Origin: Subsaxibacter sp. CAU 1640
GTDB taxonomy: Bacteria; Bacteroidota; Bacteroidia; Flavobacteriales; Flavobacteriaceae
Length of the DNA stretch: 64,000 bases
Direction of reading: 5' to 3'
Assembly: GCF_023156585.1 (NCBI RefSeq)
Contig: NZ_JALNMI010000004.1
Location: 439,676 to 503,675 of the forward strand
Translations under genes and position numbers: made by a program
The notes under the pieces: model-generated
Database searches by the model: none
What the model saw: only the letters and a program-made list of their open reading frames with translations
What the model was told of the DNA's origin: nothing
In this document: positions 17,643 to 25,960 of the stretch, one piece after another
How the letters are laid out: every line of letters starts with the position of its first letter
Numbering within the stretch: the first letter of the stretch is position 1

Positions 17643-19607
17643 ATGATAAAACAAAAAAGAAACCTTCGGGATTTAGACCCAAAAGAACATCAAGGCGAAC
17701 ATTCCGATTCGGATGGCCACAATCACAGCAATCCCGAAAATCTTGGCAAGTTTAGAACTTATTTGCCAGCAATTTTCAGTTTTGTAATGCTCATCGCAGG
17801 CATTGCGTTCGATTATTTCGAAACCTTCCCCTACTTTTCGGGCTGGATTCGCATCGTTTGGTATGTCGTGGCATATCTTCCCGTTGGATTTCCTGTAATC
17901 AGGGAAGGCTGGAACAGCATTGTAAAAGGCGATTTCTTTACGGAATTTCTGTTGATGTCCATTGCCACCATTGGCGCATTCGCCATTGGCGAATATCCCG
18001 AAGGTGTGGCCGTAATGTTGTTTTATGCCGTGGGCGAGCTGTTTCAGAACGCTGCGGTCAACAAGGCAAAAAGAAATATAAAAGCATTGCTCGATGTGCG
18101 TCCCAATGAAGCCTTGGTTTATCGGAACAATGATTATGTGTCTGTAAATCCCGAAACCGTTGAAATTGGCGAAAAGGTGCAAGTCCGTGTAGGCGAAAAA
18201 ATCCCTTTGGATGGTATTTTATTGTCTGATAAAGGTTCGTTCAACACAGCAGCTCTAACAGGCGAAAGCAAACCTGATACGATTGCAAAAGGCGAAAAAG
18301 TCTTTGCTGGAAGTATTAATCTGGATGGCGTAATTGATATCGAAACTACAAAAGAATTTAAGGACAGTTCCATTGCCCGAATCCTTGATATGGTACAGAA
18401 TGCAACAGCTCGCAAATCGAAAACAGAATTATTCATTAGAAAATTTGCAAGAATCTATACACCTATTGTGGTTTTCTTGGCAATTGGATTGACGTTTTTA
18501 CCTTATTTTTTTGTGGACGATTATGTCTTTAATGATTGGTTATATAGAGCATTGATTTTTTTGGTCATTTCCTGTCCTTGTGCGTTGGTTATCTCGATTC
18601 CATTGGGCTATTTCGGCGGATTGGGAGCAGCTTCAAAAAATGGCATTCTGTTTAAAGGCGCTTCCTATTTGGATGAAATGACCAAAATAACAACGGTTGT
18701 TATGGACAAAACGGGAACAGTGACCAAAGGTGTGTTCAAAATCAAGGACATAAAAGCCATTGATTGGGAAGAACCTGAATTTATGAAATACCTGATGGCG
18801 ATGGAAGAGCAATCCACCCATCCCATTGCCAAGGCCATTATGGAATATAAAGCCGATGGCGAAGATTTTCAAGCTTCCGAGGTAAGTGAAATTGCAGGTA
18901 AAGGCCTAAAGGGAACAATAAACGGCAAAACTGTTTTGGTTGGAAACAAATCATTGATGACTTCGAATAATATCGAAGTCCCACCTGAAACCGATAACAT
19001 TGTAGAGTCAATTGTAATGGTTTCCATTGACGATAAATTTGCTGGTTATGTAATTATTGCAGACGAGTTGAAGGATGATGCCCACGAAGCCATAGCACAA
19101 ATCCGCGAATCCGGAATTTCAAAAGTCATTATGCTTTCAGGCGATAAGGATTCCATTACCCAACAAGTAGCCAAGGAAATGGGCGTAGATTGGGCAAAAG
19201 GCGGTTTATTGCCAGAGCATAAGTTGAATGAAGTTGAAAAATTGATGGCAGAAACCGATAACAAAGTGGCCTTTATTGGCGATGGCATCAACGATGCGCC
19301 CGTATTGGCCGCAAGCGATGTTGGTATCGCAATGGGAGGTTTAGGCAGTGATGTTGCCATTGAAACAGCAGATGTAATCATCCAAACAGACCAACCCAGC
19401 AAAATTGCAAGAGCCATAAAAATTGGACGCTCTACCCGAAAAATTGTTTGGCAGAATATTGGTTTGGCGTTTGGAGTAAAAGCTGTGGTTTTGGTTCTGG
19501 GAGCAGGCGGTTTGGCAACGATGTGGGAGGCCGTTTTTGCAGATGTTGGGGTAGCTTTATTGGCGATATTGAATGCTGTTAGATTGCAAAAAATGAAATG
19601 GAAATAA
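17643..19607 (+). CDS. Zn/Cd/Co-type P1B ATPase
   Basis: This is a 654-residue pump. The N-terminus has no HMA domain but carries a His-rich metal-binding tail (HQGEHSDSDGHNHSNPE, residues about 17-33). The core has the CPC motif at 311-313 within SCPCALVISIP, DKTGT at 355-359 and GDGINDAPVLAASDVGIAMG with the GSDVAIETADV tail. The absence of the Cu-type GLATP and presence of ALVIS after CPC marks the Zn/Cd/Pb subgroup (ZntA/CadA). It should export divalent cations from the cytoplasm, complementing the CzcA system under the same operator type. Confidence 0.9.
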   Translation: MIKQKRNLRDLDPKEHQGEHSDSDGHNHSNPENLGKFRTYLPAIFSFVMLIAGIAFDYFETFPYFSGWIRIVWYVVAYLPVGFPVIREGWNSIVKGDFFTEFLLMSIATIGAFAIGEYPEGVAVMLFYAVGELFQNAAVNKAKRNIKALLDVRPNEALVYRNNDYVSVNPETVEIGEKVQVRVGEKIPLDGILLSDKGSFNTAALTGESKPDTIAKGEKVFAGSINLDGVIDIETTKEFKDSSIARILDMVQNATARKSKTELFIRKFARIYTPIVVFLAIGLTFLPYFFVDDYVFNDWLYRALIFLVISCPCALVISIPLGYFGGLGAASKNGILFKGASYLDEMTKITTVVMDKTGTVTKGVFKIKDIKAIDWEEPEFMKYLMAMEEQSTHPIAKAIMEYKADGEDFQASEVSEIAGKGLKGTINGKTVLVGNKSLMTSNNIEVPPETDNIVESIVMVSIDDKFAGYVIIADELKDDAHEAIAQIRESGISKVIMLSGDKDSITQQVAKEMGVDWAKGGLLPEHKLNEVEKLMAETDNKVAFIGDGINDAPVLAASDVGIAMGGLGSDVAIETADVIIQTDQPSKIARAIKIGRSTRKIVWQNIGLAFGVKAVVLVLGAGGLATMWEAVFADVGVALLAILNAVRLQKMKWK

Positions 19608-19620
19608 AAATAACTTCAAG

Positions 19621-20508
19621 ATGGTAGTAAGAGCAGAATTATCACTTCCTTTTTGGACACAATATTTAGATTCGGAAGACATTCAAGTACCGAACAGAAT
19701 TACATTCAATGGGACTGAATTTAAATTATCTACACAACGAATTAATAATGATACAAATGTTGCTGTTACTTTCGAAATTCCAAATTTAGTATTACCTATT
19801 AATGAAATTATTTTAGAACGAATAAAAGACAACACCATAAACCTTGTTAATCATTACATCTATCATGCAAGAACATTTGACCATTATTCAACCGATATCG
19901 TAATGGTCTCCCCAAGAAGTGTTCAAGAAATTCGTATTCAAATTAAGAATGATGAAACTCTTATTTATGATGATAATTTTTTGCTTAAACAGACGCATCC
20001 AAAATATTTTCAAGAATACTTTGATATGCTTAACGAGCCTGGTGCTTTCGATGTTTTTGAGGATTTAGTAAGCAACAATAATCATTTGCTTTATATTAAT
20101 TTAATTTTTGATTCATATTATGCACTTTATGACGGTCGGTTCAATGAATCAATATTGAACTGTTGTACGGCTATTGAATCGATGATTATTCCAATATTAT
20201 CTGAATGGTTTTCAAAACAACTATTTCACAAAAAATTGACTGATGCTAATAGAATACTGATGGAGATACCAATGGCACTAAAATACGAAATGCTCTTCGG
20301 GTCTATTAAAGGTGATTATTTGAGGGTACATCCCAAACTTCTGGAAAAGGCAAAAGAAATGCATAAAACGAGAAATAAAATTGTACACACAGGTTTTCAG
20401 GCATCAAAAGCAAAGGCGGAACTGTTTTTAAACACAGCTTCAAAGATAATTATGATTCTACATTTTAATATGGAACCAGAATGTTTTAAGGACGAAGAAA
20501 AAGAATAA
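19621..20508 (+). CDS. Hypothetical protein with HEPN-like C-terminal motif
   Basis: This 295-residue soluble protein begins 13 bp after the ATPase stop and is probably co-transcribed. The N-terminal half is beta-rich without recognised motifs. The C-terminal half is helical and carries KTRNKIVHTGF, an RxxxxH motif of the type used by HEPN and Apea-like domains. No other ribonuclease features are evident. It may be an RNA-binding or RNase-like protein unrelated to metal export. Base composition is more AT-rich than the metal genes before it, which suggests a different origin. Confidence 0.5.
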   Translation: MVVRAELSLPFWTQYLDSEDIQVPNRITFNGTEFKLSTQRINNDTNVAVTFEIPNLVLPINEIILERIKDNTINLVNHYIYHARTFDHYSTDIVMVSPRSVQEIRIQIKNDETLIYDDNFLLKQTHPKYFQEYFDMLNEPGAFDVFEDLVSNNNHLLYINLIFDSYYALYDGRFNESILNCCTAIESMIIPILSEWFSKQLFHKKLTDANRILMEIPMALKYEMLFGSIKGDYLRVHPKLLEKAKEMHKTRNKIVHTGFQASKAKAELFLNTASKIIMILHFNMEPECFKDEEKE

Positions 20509-20647
20509 AGCTATCATTCTGTGGAATACGAATTGGATTATTTCTAACGTCGGTATAAAAACTTTATTTTTCATATGATGTTTGCTCTTTCCACTAACCC
20601 ATAAGATAGCTCACGCTAATAAAAATACATTTAAAATAACAACATTC

Positions 20648-20827
20648 TTGCAGCCCATTCCCACTCCATTGCGTTGCTCTCCATTTCGAGAAATGCGCTT
20701 CATTAAAAAGTCTTGGACACGACTTCAAAGCTTCCGATTTCCATTCCACTTGACCTCCCATTCTCGAAAAACATCGGGAAGCGGCCAAACTCCATTCCAA
20801 TCTCCAACTTTAAATTCAAGTCCGCCT
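20648..20827 (+). repeat. Imperfect direct repeat, copy 1
   Basis: The copy starts TTGCAGCCCATTCCCACTCC and ends near AAGTCCGCC. It shares long identical stretches with copy 2, including GCGTTGCTCTCCATT and AAATGCGCTTCATTAAAAA. The central part differs in length and contains short CCATTCC motifs. Confidence 0.8.
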
Positions 20828-20867
20828 AAATCCTAAAATTAGATTGACAATTCAGTTAAACAAGGCA

Positions 20868-21031
20868 TTGCAGCCCATTCCCACTCCACTGCGTTGCTCT
20901 CCATTACGGGAAATGCGCTTCATTAAAAAATCTTGGACACAACCCCAAAATTTGAAATCTCCATTCCGCACTTCCCGCTGAAACACGCGGGACACTCCAT
21001 TCCAATCCCAAATTTCAGGGTTAAGTCCGCC
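20868..21031 (+). repeat. Imperfect direct repeat, copy 2
   Basis: The copy starts TTGCAGCCCATTCCCACTCC and ends at AAGTCCGCC, about 220 bp after copy 1. An internal CCCGCTG...CGCGGGA pairing differs from copy 1, so the copies have diverged. Confidence 0.8.
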
Positions 21032-21259
21032 CGAAAAAGAACTTTATTTAGCAATTGGTTCTGCTTGCTTTGATTTTATCCTTCGCAAGATATTTAGTTC
21101 CACTTCTCTAGCCATCACTGCCCTTACCTTTTTTTGACAGCAAAACAACAACATTCATTTTTGGACGGCAGCATAAAGCCGCTATGCTTTTTATATGCCT
21201 TACCAAACCTGAATATTGTACCAGACCAAGCAACAAAAAAAGGTAACAGCGACGGCTCT

Positions 21260-21394
21260 ATGGGAAGTAAATCTAAAACGAATCTTATGAAATCTTACAA
21301 AATCAATAAAAAGCAAGCAGAACCAAAGTTAAAAAAACAAAAAAAGGAAAACGCTTTGGATATAATAAGTAAATCTATCTCAAAACTTATCTGA
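21260..21394 (+). CDS. Possible small Lys-rich protein before ssb
   Basis: ATG 21260 opens a 44-residue frame (MGSKSKTNLMKSYKIN to SKSISKLI) that is very rich in Lys. The frame stays open upstream to a TTG at 21134, but that part looks non-coding. No family is recognised. It ends 42 bp before ssb. This is a tentative call. Confidence 0.3.
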   Translation: MGSKSKTNLMKSYKINKKQAEPKLKKQKKENALDIISKSISKLI

Positions 21395-21436
21395 ATGGTT
21401 CAGATAGGTCAATATTAACCTTTAAATATTTTTATC

Positions 21437-21793
21437 ATGAGTACATTAAAAAACAAAGTACAGTTGATTGGCAACGTTGGAAACGAACCAGAAATCACGA
21501 ACCTTGAGAGCGGTAAGAAAGTCGCTAAATTCTCAATCGCCACCAATGAGTTTTACAAAAACTTAAAGGGAGAGAAAGAACAGGATACCCAATGGCACAA
21601 TGTTGTCGCTTGGGGAAAAACTGCCGAAATCATTGAAAAATATGTGGACAAGGGAAAAGAAGTTGCCCTGGAAGGAAAATTGACCTCACGCTCTTATGAA
21701 ACCAAAGAGGGAGAAAAACGATACGTTACCGAAGTGGTAGTGAACGAAATCCTGCTTTTGGGAGTGAAAGGCGATGACAAAGCCGATAAATAG
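21437..21793 (+). CDS. ssb: Single-stranded DNA-binding protein
   Basis: This 118-residue OB-fold protein has the classical SSB layout: LKNKVQLIGNVGNEPEI, KVAKFSIATNE, TQWHNVVAWGKTAEIIEKYV, GKEVALEGKLTSRSYE and YVTEVVVNEILLLG. It lacks the long acidic C-terminal tail of chromosomal SSB, as is common for mobile-element copies. It probably coats single-stranded DNA during conjugative transfer. It is followed by a strong terminator, so it is a unit of its own or the end of one. Confidence 0.93.
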   Translation: MSTLKNKVQLIGNVGNEPEITNLESGKKVAKFSIATNEFYKNLKGEKEQDTQWHNVVAWGKTAEIIEKYVDKGKEVALEGKLTSRSYETKEGEKRYVTEVVVNEILLLGVKGDDKADK

Positions 21794-21801
21794 TCAAAAT
21801 T

Positions 21802-21840
21802 AAAGAGGGCGTTACTGTCTAAAGATGCGCCCTCTTTTTC
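21802..21840 (+). terminator. Rho-independent terminator of ssb
   Basis: AAAGAGGGCG (21802-21811) pairs with CGCCCTCTTT (21828-21837), followed by more T residues. Confidence 0.85.
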
Positions 21841-21866
21841 ATTATTAACTAATAAAAAGTAAAACA

Positions 21867-22247
21867 ATGAATGCTAAAGTTAAGGAAATTAAAGAGGGAT
21901 TGCAACATTTTCACGGTTCTGAACTATTTTTTCAAATCCCATTGATACGAACCCGATTTACCAATGGCATAAAATATTTGGCAGATGTTGCCAATTGTTT
22001 TTGGTTGGTCACGGACACTTCCGTAATTGGTCGGAGCTTGATGGATAAAAGTTATTTTATTACCATCGATTTCAAACGGTTATCGAAAGAGGAACAGGAG
22101 AAATTTGGTTGCGAAGCCATCATCACGTATGGCGATGGGAACGACCTAATTTTTGAGAAACACAGATACAATGTGACCGATTTTCCATTGGATGAATTGC
22201 GCCTGTATTTTATAAACAATACGTTAATGCTTCCGAACGAATATTAA
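21867..22247 (+). CDS. Hypothetical protein, likely DUF6876 family
   Basis: The protein has 126 residues. It contains GLQHFHGSELFFQIPLIRTRFTNGIKYLADVANCFWLVTDTSVIGRSL and GDGNDLIFEKHRYNVTDFPLDELRLYFINNTLMLPNEY, a pattern I associate with DUF6876 proteins encoded near ssb on Bacteroidota mobile elements. There is no signal peptide or membrane segment. The function is unknown. The next small gene starts 11 bp after its stop. Confidence 0.6.
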   Translation: MNAKVKEIKEGLQHFHGSELFFQIPLIRTRFTNGIKYLADVANCFWLVTDTSVIGRSLMDKSYFITIDFKRLSKEEQEKFGCEAIITYGDGNDLIFEKHRYNVTDFPLDELRLYFINNTLMLPNEY

Positions 22248-22258
22248 ATCATTTTATT

Positions 22259-22456
22259 ATGGTCTATTTGAATTTTACGGATTTAAGCGAAGAAGCCCAA
22301 GAACGTTTGCTCAAATCTTCCAAAGAAGATGTAAAGCATAAATATGGAAAGAGCCTTATCGAATATGCATCAAGTCACAATGTGAATTTGGACAAGATGC
22401 TGGACGAGGAAGCGGTAAGGAATTTGTATTCCTATACCTATGTGTTTAATATATGA
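22259..22456 (+). CDS. Small hypothetical protein
   Basis: This is a 65-residue protein (MVYLNFTDLSEEAQERLL to YSYTYVFNI), mainly helical and charged. It starts 11 bp after the DUF6876-like gene and ends before a terminator at 22484-22513, so the two probably form one unit. I do not recognise the family. Confidence 0.55.
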   Translation: MVYLNFTDLSEEAQERLLKSSKEDVKHKYGKSLIEYASSHNVNLDKMLDEEAVRNLYSYTYVFNI

Positions 22457-22483
22457 CAACAAAAAATGATGAATTTTAAAATT

Positions 22484-22513
22484 GGACCTTCGGTTATTTG
22501 GAGGTCTTTTTTT
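22484..22513 (+). terminator. Rho-independent terminator
   Basis: GACCT (22485-22489) pairs with AGGTC (22502-22506), with a following run of seven T residues. It closes the DUF6876-like unit. Confidence 0.75.
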
Positions 22514-22644
22514 GTGTTTTGATTTCATTATTCGCAAGATTTTCAAATCTTCATTGGGAATAATTCTAAAATATCAATTATCAAATCTTAAAAAATTCAA
22601 TTCCAATTTCAGTCTTTGAAAAAGCCATTACATTTTCGGATGGA

Positions 22645-22720
22645 ATGGTATTTTTTTTGTCCAGCGAGCTGGACGAAAAGGAATAGCAAGAGGGTAACAC
22701 GCTGACGCGATGTTTCGGTT
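22645..22720 (+). other. Candidate oriT region
   Basis: A perfect hairpin GTCCAGC-GA-GCTGGAC (22659-22674) lies between a run of eight T and an A/G-rich stretch. It sits 180 bp before the BfmA/BtgA-like gene and relaxase, the usual place for a transfer origin in mobilisation modules. Its identity is inferred from position and structure only. Confidence 0.4.
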
Positions 22721-22853
22721 ATTAATTTTAAATAAACTGCTTTATATCAGTCGATTGCAATTTATTCCTTTTCGATTTTATCATGATTGCGAGTTGTTTT
22801 TTACTAAAAAAGGACATCAGCCCAATAAAACAGGAAACTATTTTACTAAAAAC

Positions 22854-23237
22854 ATGGATGAAGGATTTGAAAAAGAACGATTTGAGACCTTAAAAATCAA
22901 GGCTTCCATAGTGGTTAAGTTTAGAAGGTTTTGCAAAACAATGTCAAAATCACAATCGATGACTTTACTATTGATGATTGATTTTTTTGAGACCAATGGC
23001 ATTTCGCCCAACGAATCTATGGGTCCACACATTCATACATTGGAAAAACTTTTTAAGAAACGAATCAATGGTGTTATTGCCATCATGAAGAATATCGAGA
23101 AGTACCAAACAAAACCAACCGTTGCCATGTTGCAATCACTTTTTGAGGAAGCCGAACCAATCAAAAAACCACGAATGCTGGAGAAAAGCCCTGAAGAGTT
23201 TAAGGCACAATTTGAAAATAAAAAAACCGATTTGTAA
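22854..23237 (+). CDS. BfmA/BtgA-family mobilisation protein
   Basis: ATG 22854 (MDEGFEKERFETLKIKASIVVKFRRFCKTMS) gives a 127-residue protein typical of BfmA/BtgA accessory factors, which carry a ribbon-helix-helix-like DNA-binding start. Residues 35-60 (SMTLLLMIDFFETNGISPNESM) and the helical remainder match the family layout. A frame extends to 22710, but that part has poor composition. It probably binds oriT and recruits the relaxase, whose gene starts 1 bp after this stop. Confidence 0.8.
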   Translation: MDEGFEKERFETLKIKASIVVKFRRFCKTMSKSQSMTLLLMIDFFETNGISPNESMGPHIHTLEKLFKKRINGVIAIMKNIEKYQTKPTVAMLQSLFEEAEPIKKPRMLEKSPEEFKAQFENKKTDL

Positions 23238-23238
23238 A

Positions 23239-24267
23239 ATGTATATCACAATCACAGCACAGAAATTGACATCGACCTACGCTCAAAGTGTTGCCGATTT
23301 TGTGGACTATTTAGAGAAGGAAAATGAAGGTCTGGAGCAAGATGAAATGGAGCATTTCTTCAACCAATATGGCGATGAAATTTCAACGGAAAAAGTAGTA
23401 AAGGACATCAATGAGAACACGGCAAAATTGAAAAAGGTCGAACCAAAATTTTACTCCATTACCGTTAATCCAAGCAAATATGAATTGAGCAGATTGCAAA
23501 ATAGTAGCCAAGATTTAAAATTATATACCAGAACCTTGATGGAGGATTATGTCAAATCCTTCAATCGGGAATTGAATGGAAAACCGATTTCAATAAATGA
23601 CATTAAGTACTTCGCAAAAATCGAACACCAAAGAAGCTTTAAGGGCACCGACCGTCAAATAATCGAAAATCAACCCTTCGCCACAAAAATACTTCAGCTT
23701 AAACAGGATTTGAGAAAAGTGCTGCGGGGAGAACTTGAGGGCAATATTTCAACGATGAAATCCCAGATAGAAAAACTTGAAAAGGAAGCACCACATCAGC
23801 AGAACGGAAAACGGATTGTACAGGGAATGAAAAAAGATGGCAACCAAAGCCATATACATATAATAGTAAGTCGAAAGGACGCATCAAATTCCATCAGTCT
23901 TTCTCCAGGTAGCAAATACAAATCTTCGGAAGTAATGATGAATGGCAAGTTGGTCAAAAGAGGTTTTGATAGGGATGGCTTTTTTCTAAAGGCAGAAAAA
24001 ACCTTTGACCAGACTTTTGGATATAAGCGGAATTACGCGGAGAGCTATCAATCGAAAAAGGATTACATCAAAAACCCAAAACTTTATTTCTCGACCTTGT
24101 TGGGATTACCGAAAAGTGAAAGAGCGCTTGCATTTAAGATACTGGCAAAATCGGGAATCCATGTTCCAAGCATCCCAACCAACAAGGTCCAAATGGCATT
24201 GAAAGTCATAAACCGTCTGAAAAGAGGTGTTGACATTGCCATTAAATCCGGCTCAATAGGCATATAA
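23239..24267 (+). CDS. Relaxase/mobilisation protein (MobB/BtgB-like, DUF5712)
   Basis: ATG 23239 (MYITITAQKLTSTYAQSVADFVDYLEKEN) gives 342 residues. A relaxase HxH motif is visible in NQSHIHIIVSRKD (about residue 202), preceded by a KFYSITVNPSKYELSRL segment typical of Bacteroidetes MobB/BtgB-type relaxases. The C-terminus is helical. It should nick oriT and pilot the strand to the coupling protein. The start one base after the preceding stop indicates translational coupling; an upstream in-frame ATG (23122) would overlap the mobA-like gene and is rejected. Confidence 0.8.
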   Translation: MYITITAQKLTSTYAQSVADFVDYLEKENEGLEQDEMEHFFNQYGDEISTEKVVKDINENTAKLKKVEPKFYSITVNPSKYELSRLQNSSQDLKLYTRTLMEDYVKSFNRELNGKPISINDIKYFAKIEHQRSFKGTDRQIIENQPFATKILQLKQDLRKVLRGELEGNISTMKSQIEKLEKEAPHQQNGKRIVQGMKKDGNQSHIHIIVSRKDASNSISLSPGSKYKSSEVMMNGKLVKRGFDRDGFFLKAEKTFDQTFGYKRNYAESYQSKKDYIKNPKLYFSTLLGLPKSERALAFKILAKSGIHVPSIPTNKVQMALKVINRLKRGVDIAIKSGSIGI

Positions 24268-24271
24268 TATT

Positions 24272-25867
24272 ATGGAAACACACAGTGTAGTATTCATCAT
24301 TGGTTCAATTATAGTTTCGAGCATCTTGTTCTATCTCATGTTTCGACTTACCAAATATGGCTTTGCAATCAACTTATTATTGATGGCATTATTTGGTTTT
24401 GTTCTACTAATGGAAAATCAGACCTTTTTTTATCATGTCAAATCAGTTCTAACAATGATTTGTCCTATGTTATTAATCAATACTGTCTTGTATGTATTTC
24501 TGCACTTTCCAGATGATGGAGATGCAATTTTGAAAACTTATAAAGTCAAATTCAAATTGAATCGTGGCGCTTTCAAACTGAACAATATCAGAAGGGGAGC
24601 ATCGATTATCGGTTCAGCAGGAAGCGGAAAGACAGAAAGTGTGGTCTTTGGGTTTTTGAAACACTTTAGGAAACAATACTTTTCAGGCGTTATTCACGAT
24701 TACAAGGATTTTGAAATTACAGAAATGGCCTATCCCCTTTTCAAATCTGAAAAATTCAATTTCTTTATTATTTCATTTGACAGGATTTTTCATCGTGTCA
24801 ATCCCATTGCACCTCGTTATTTGCCAAATGAAGAAAGTGTCAACGAAGTCTCAAGAGTGCTTATCGAAAACCTATTGGAACAAAAAGAGTCTGGAAGCAG
24901 TGGAACAAGTAAATTCTTTAACGATGCCGCAGAAGGCTTGATTGGTGGTTTGATTTGGAAATTAAAGACCTCCTACCCGATGTTCTGTACACTTCCCCAT
25001 TTGATTGCCATTTATCAAAACTTGGACACCAAGGATTTAATTACTTTTCTGGAAAGTAATGCCACATCACGAGCCATGGCAGATGCTTTTATCAGTGGGA
25101 AAGATTCAGAGCGGCAAACGGCTGGAGTGAAAAGCACCTTGGCCAACGCACTTAAAAAAATCAGTACCCAACACATTTTCATGGCACTTTCAGCGGATGA
25201 TGTTCCTTTGGACATCAGTAATCAAAGTAAACCAACAATAATTTCTGTGGTCAACAACCCAAAATATGAAACGGCCTTTTCGCCAGTCATTGCCACTATC
25301 ATTCACACCATTACCAAACAAATGAGTGTTCGGAATTCCCGACCTTCCTTTTTGATGATGGAAGAAGCACCAACAATTCGACTATTAAATATGCACAGGA
25401 TTCCTGCTACCTTGCGGAGTTACAACATTGCAACCATTTATGTCATGCAGGATAAAATCCAAAATGACATTATGTATGGCGATAAGGCGAGCAAAGCCAT
25501 ATTGAGCAACCTATCCTATCAGTTCTTCGGAAAAGTCAATGACCCAGACACCGCAAAATATTACGAACGCTTTTTTGAAATCGTAAAGAAAGAAACCACA
25601 AGTGTGAACCGAGGTCATAATCTCAATTTTGACACACGAGTGACAACAGGAGAACGTGAAGTCGCAAAAATTAGAGCTGATGCCTTTTTTCGTTTAAAGC
25701 AAGGCGAGTTTATCACATTTGCTGATGGAGAGGACAGAAAGGTTCAATTTAAACTTTATGATATTGAAAGGGAACTGCCTGATGAAGTGCGTGAATATTC
25801 TGATGTGGATTTGGAGGCTAATTTTGATAGGATTTATAAGGATGTTAAGTACATTTTTAATATCTAA
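24272..25867 (+). CDS. Type IV coupling protein (MobC/VirD4/TraG-like ATPase)
   Basis: This 531-residue protein has N-terminal membrane helices (about 5-28, 31-47 and 62-78). Walker A GSAGSGKT is at 114-121 and the Walker B-like stretch SFLMMEEAPT is near residue 365. The remainder matches VirD4/TraD-family coupling proteins (SYPMFCTLPHLIAIYQNL, MQDKIQNDIMYGDKASKAILSN). It delivers the relaxase-DNA complex to the secretion channel. Its gene starts 4 bp after the relaxase gene, in the usual bmgA-mobB-mobC style order. Confidence 0.9.
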   Translation: METHSVVFIIGSIIVSSILFYLMFRLTKYGFAINLLLMALFGFVLLMENQTFFYHVKSVLTMICPMLLINTVLYVFLHFPDDGDAILKTYKVKFKLNRGAFKLNNIRRGASIIGSAGSGKTESVVFGFLKHFRKQYFSGVIHDYKDFEITEMAYPLFKSEKFNFFIISFDRIFHRVNPIAPRYLPNEESVNEVSRVLIENLLEQKESGSSGTSKFFNDAAEGLIGGLIWKLKTSYPMFCTLPHLIAIYQNLDTKDLITFLESNATSRAMADAFISGKDSERQTAGVKSTLANALKKISTQHIFMALSADDVPLDISNQSKPTIISVVNNPKYETAFSPVIATIIHTITKQMSVRNSRPSFLMMEEAPTIRLLNMHRIPATLRSYNIATIYVMQDKIQNDIMYGDKASKAILSNLSYQFFGKVNDPDTAKYYERFFEIVKKETTSVNRGHNLNFDTRVTTGEREVAKIRADAFFRLKQGEFITFADGEDRKVQFKLYDIERELPDEVREYSDVDLEANFDRIYKDVKYIFNI

Positions 25868-25960
25868 AATAAGACTGTTCGAAACTTTAAAGATGGCTAT
25901 TTTGAGAGCAACTTATTAAAATGATATATTTGTTTCTATGCAATTTTAAACTCATAACAA

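Larger units (their letters stand above)
20509..21259. other. Long intergenic region with two direct repeats, no convincing gene
   Basis: This stretch of about 750 bp holds two imperfect copies of a 165-180 bp sequence (20648-20827 and 20868-21031). The ORFs that cross it on either strand lack start signals and protein-like composition. It separates the metal cargo from the replication/mobilisation genes and may hold a transfer or regulatory site. Confidence 0.6.
22457..22853. other. Intergenic region with terminator and candidate transfer origin
   Basis: This stretch of about 400 bp holds a T-tract terminator (22484-22513) and a perfect 7-bp-arm hairpin (22659-22674) shortly before the mobilisation genes. 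A frame that runs from 22710 into the mobilisation gene looks like non-coding extension. Confidence 0.6.

Noticed and set aside
20582..20836. 84-residue ORF over direct repeat copy 1
   Set aside because: It starts without a plausible signal, has low-complexity Pro/Ser-rich composition and exists only because of the repeat; the second copy does not keep the frame.
22710..22853. N-terminal extension of the BfmA/BtgA-like protein
   Set aside because: The 48 extra residues are hydrophobic/aromatic and unlike the family, which begins at the Met at 22854.
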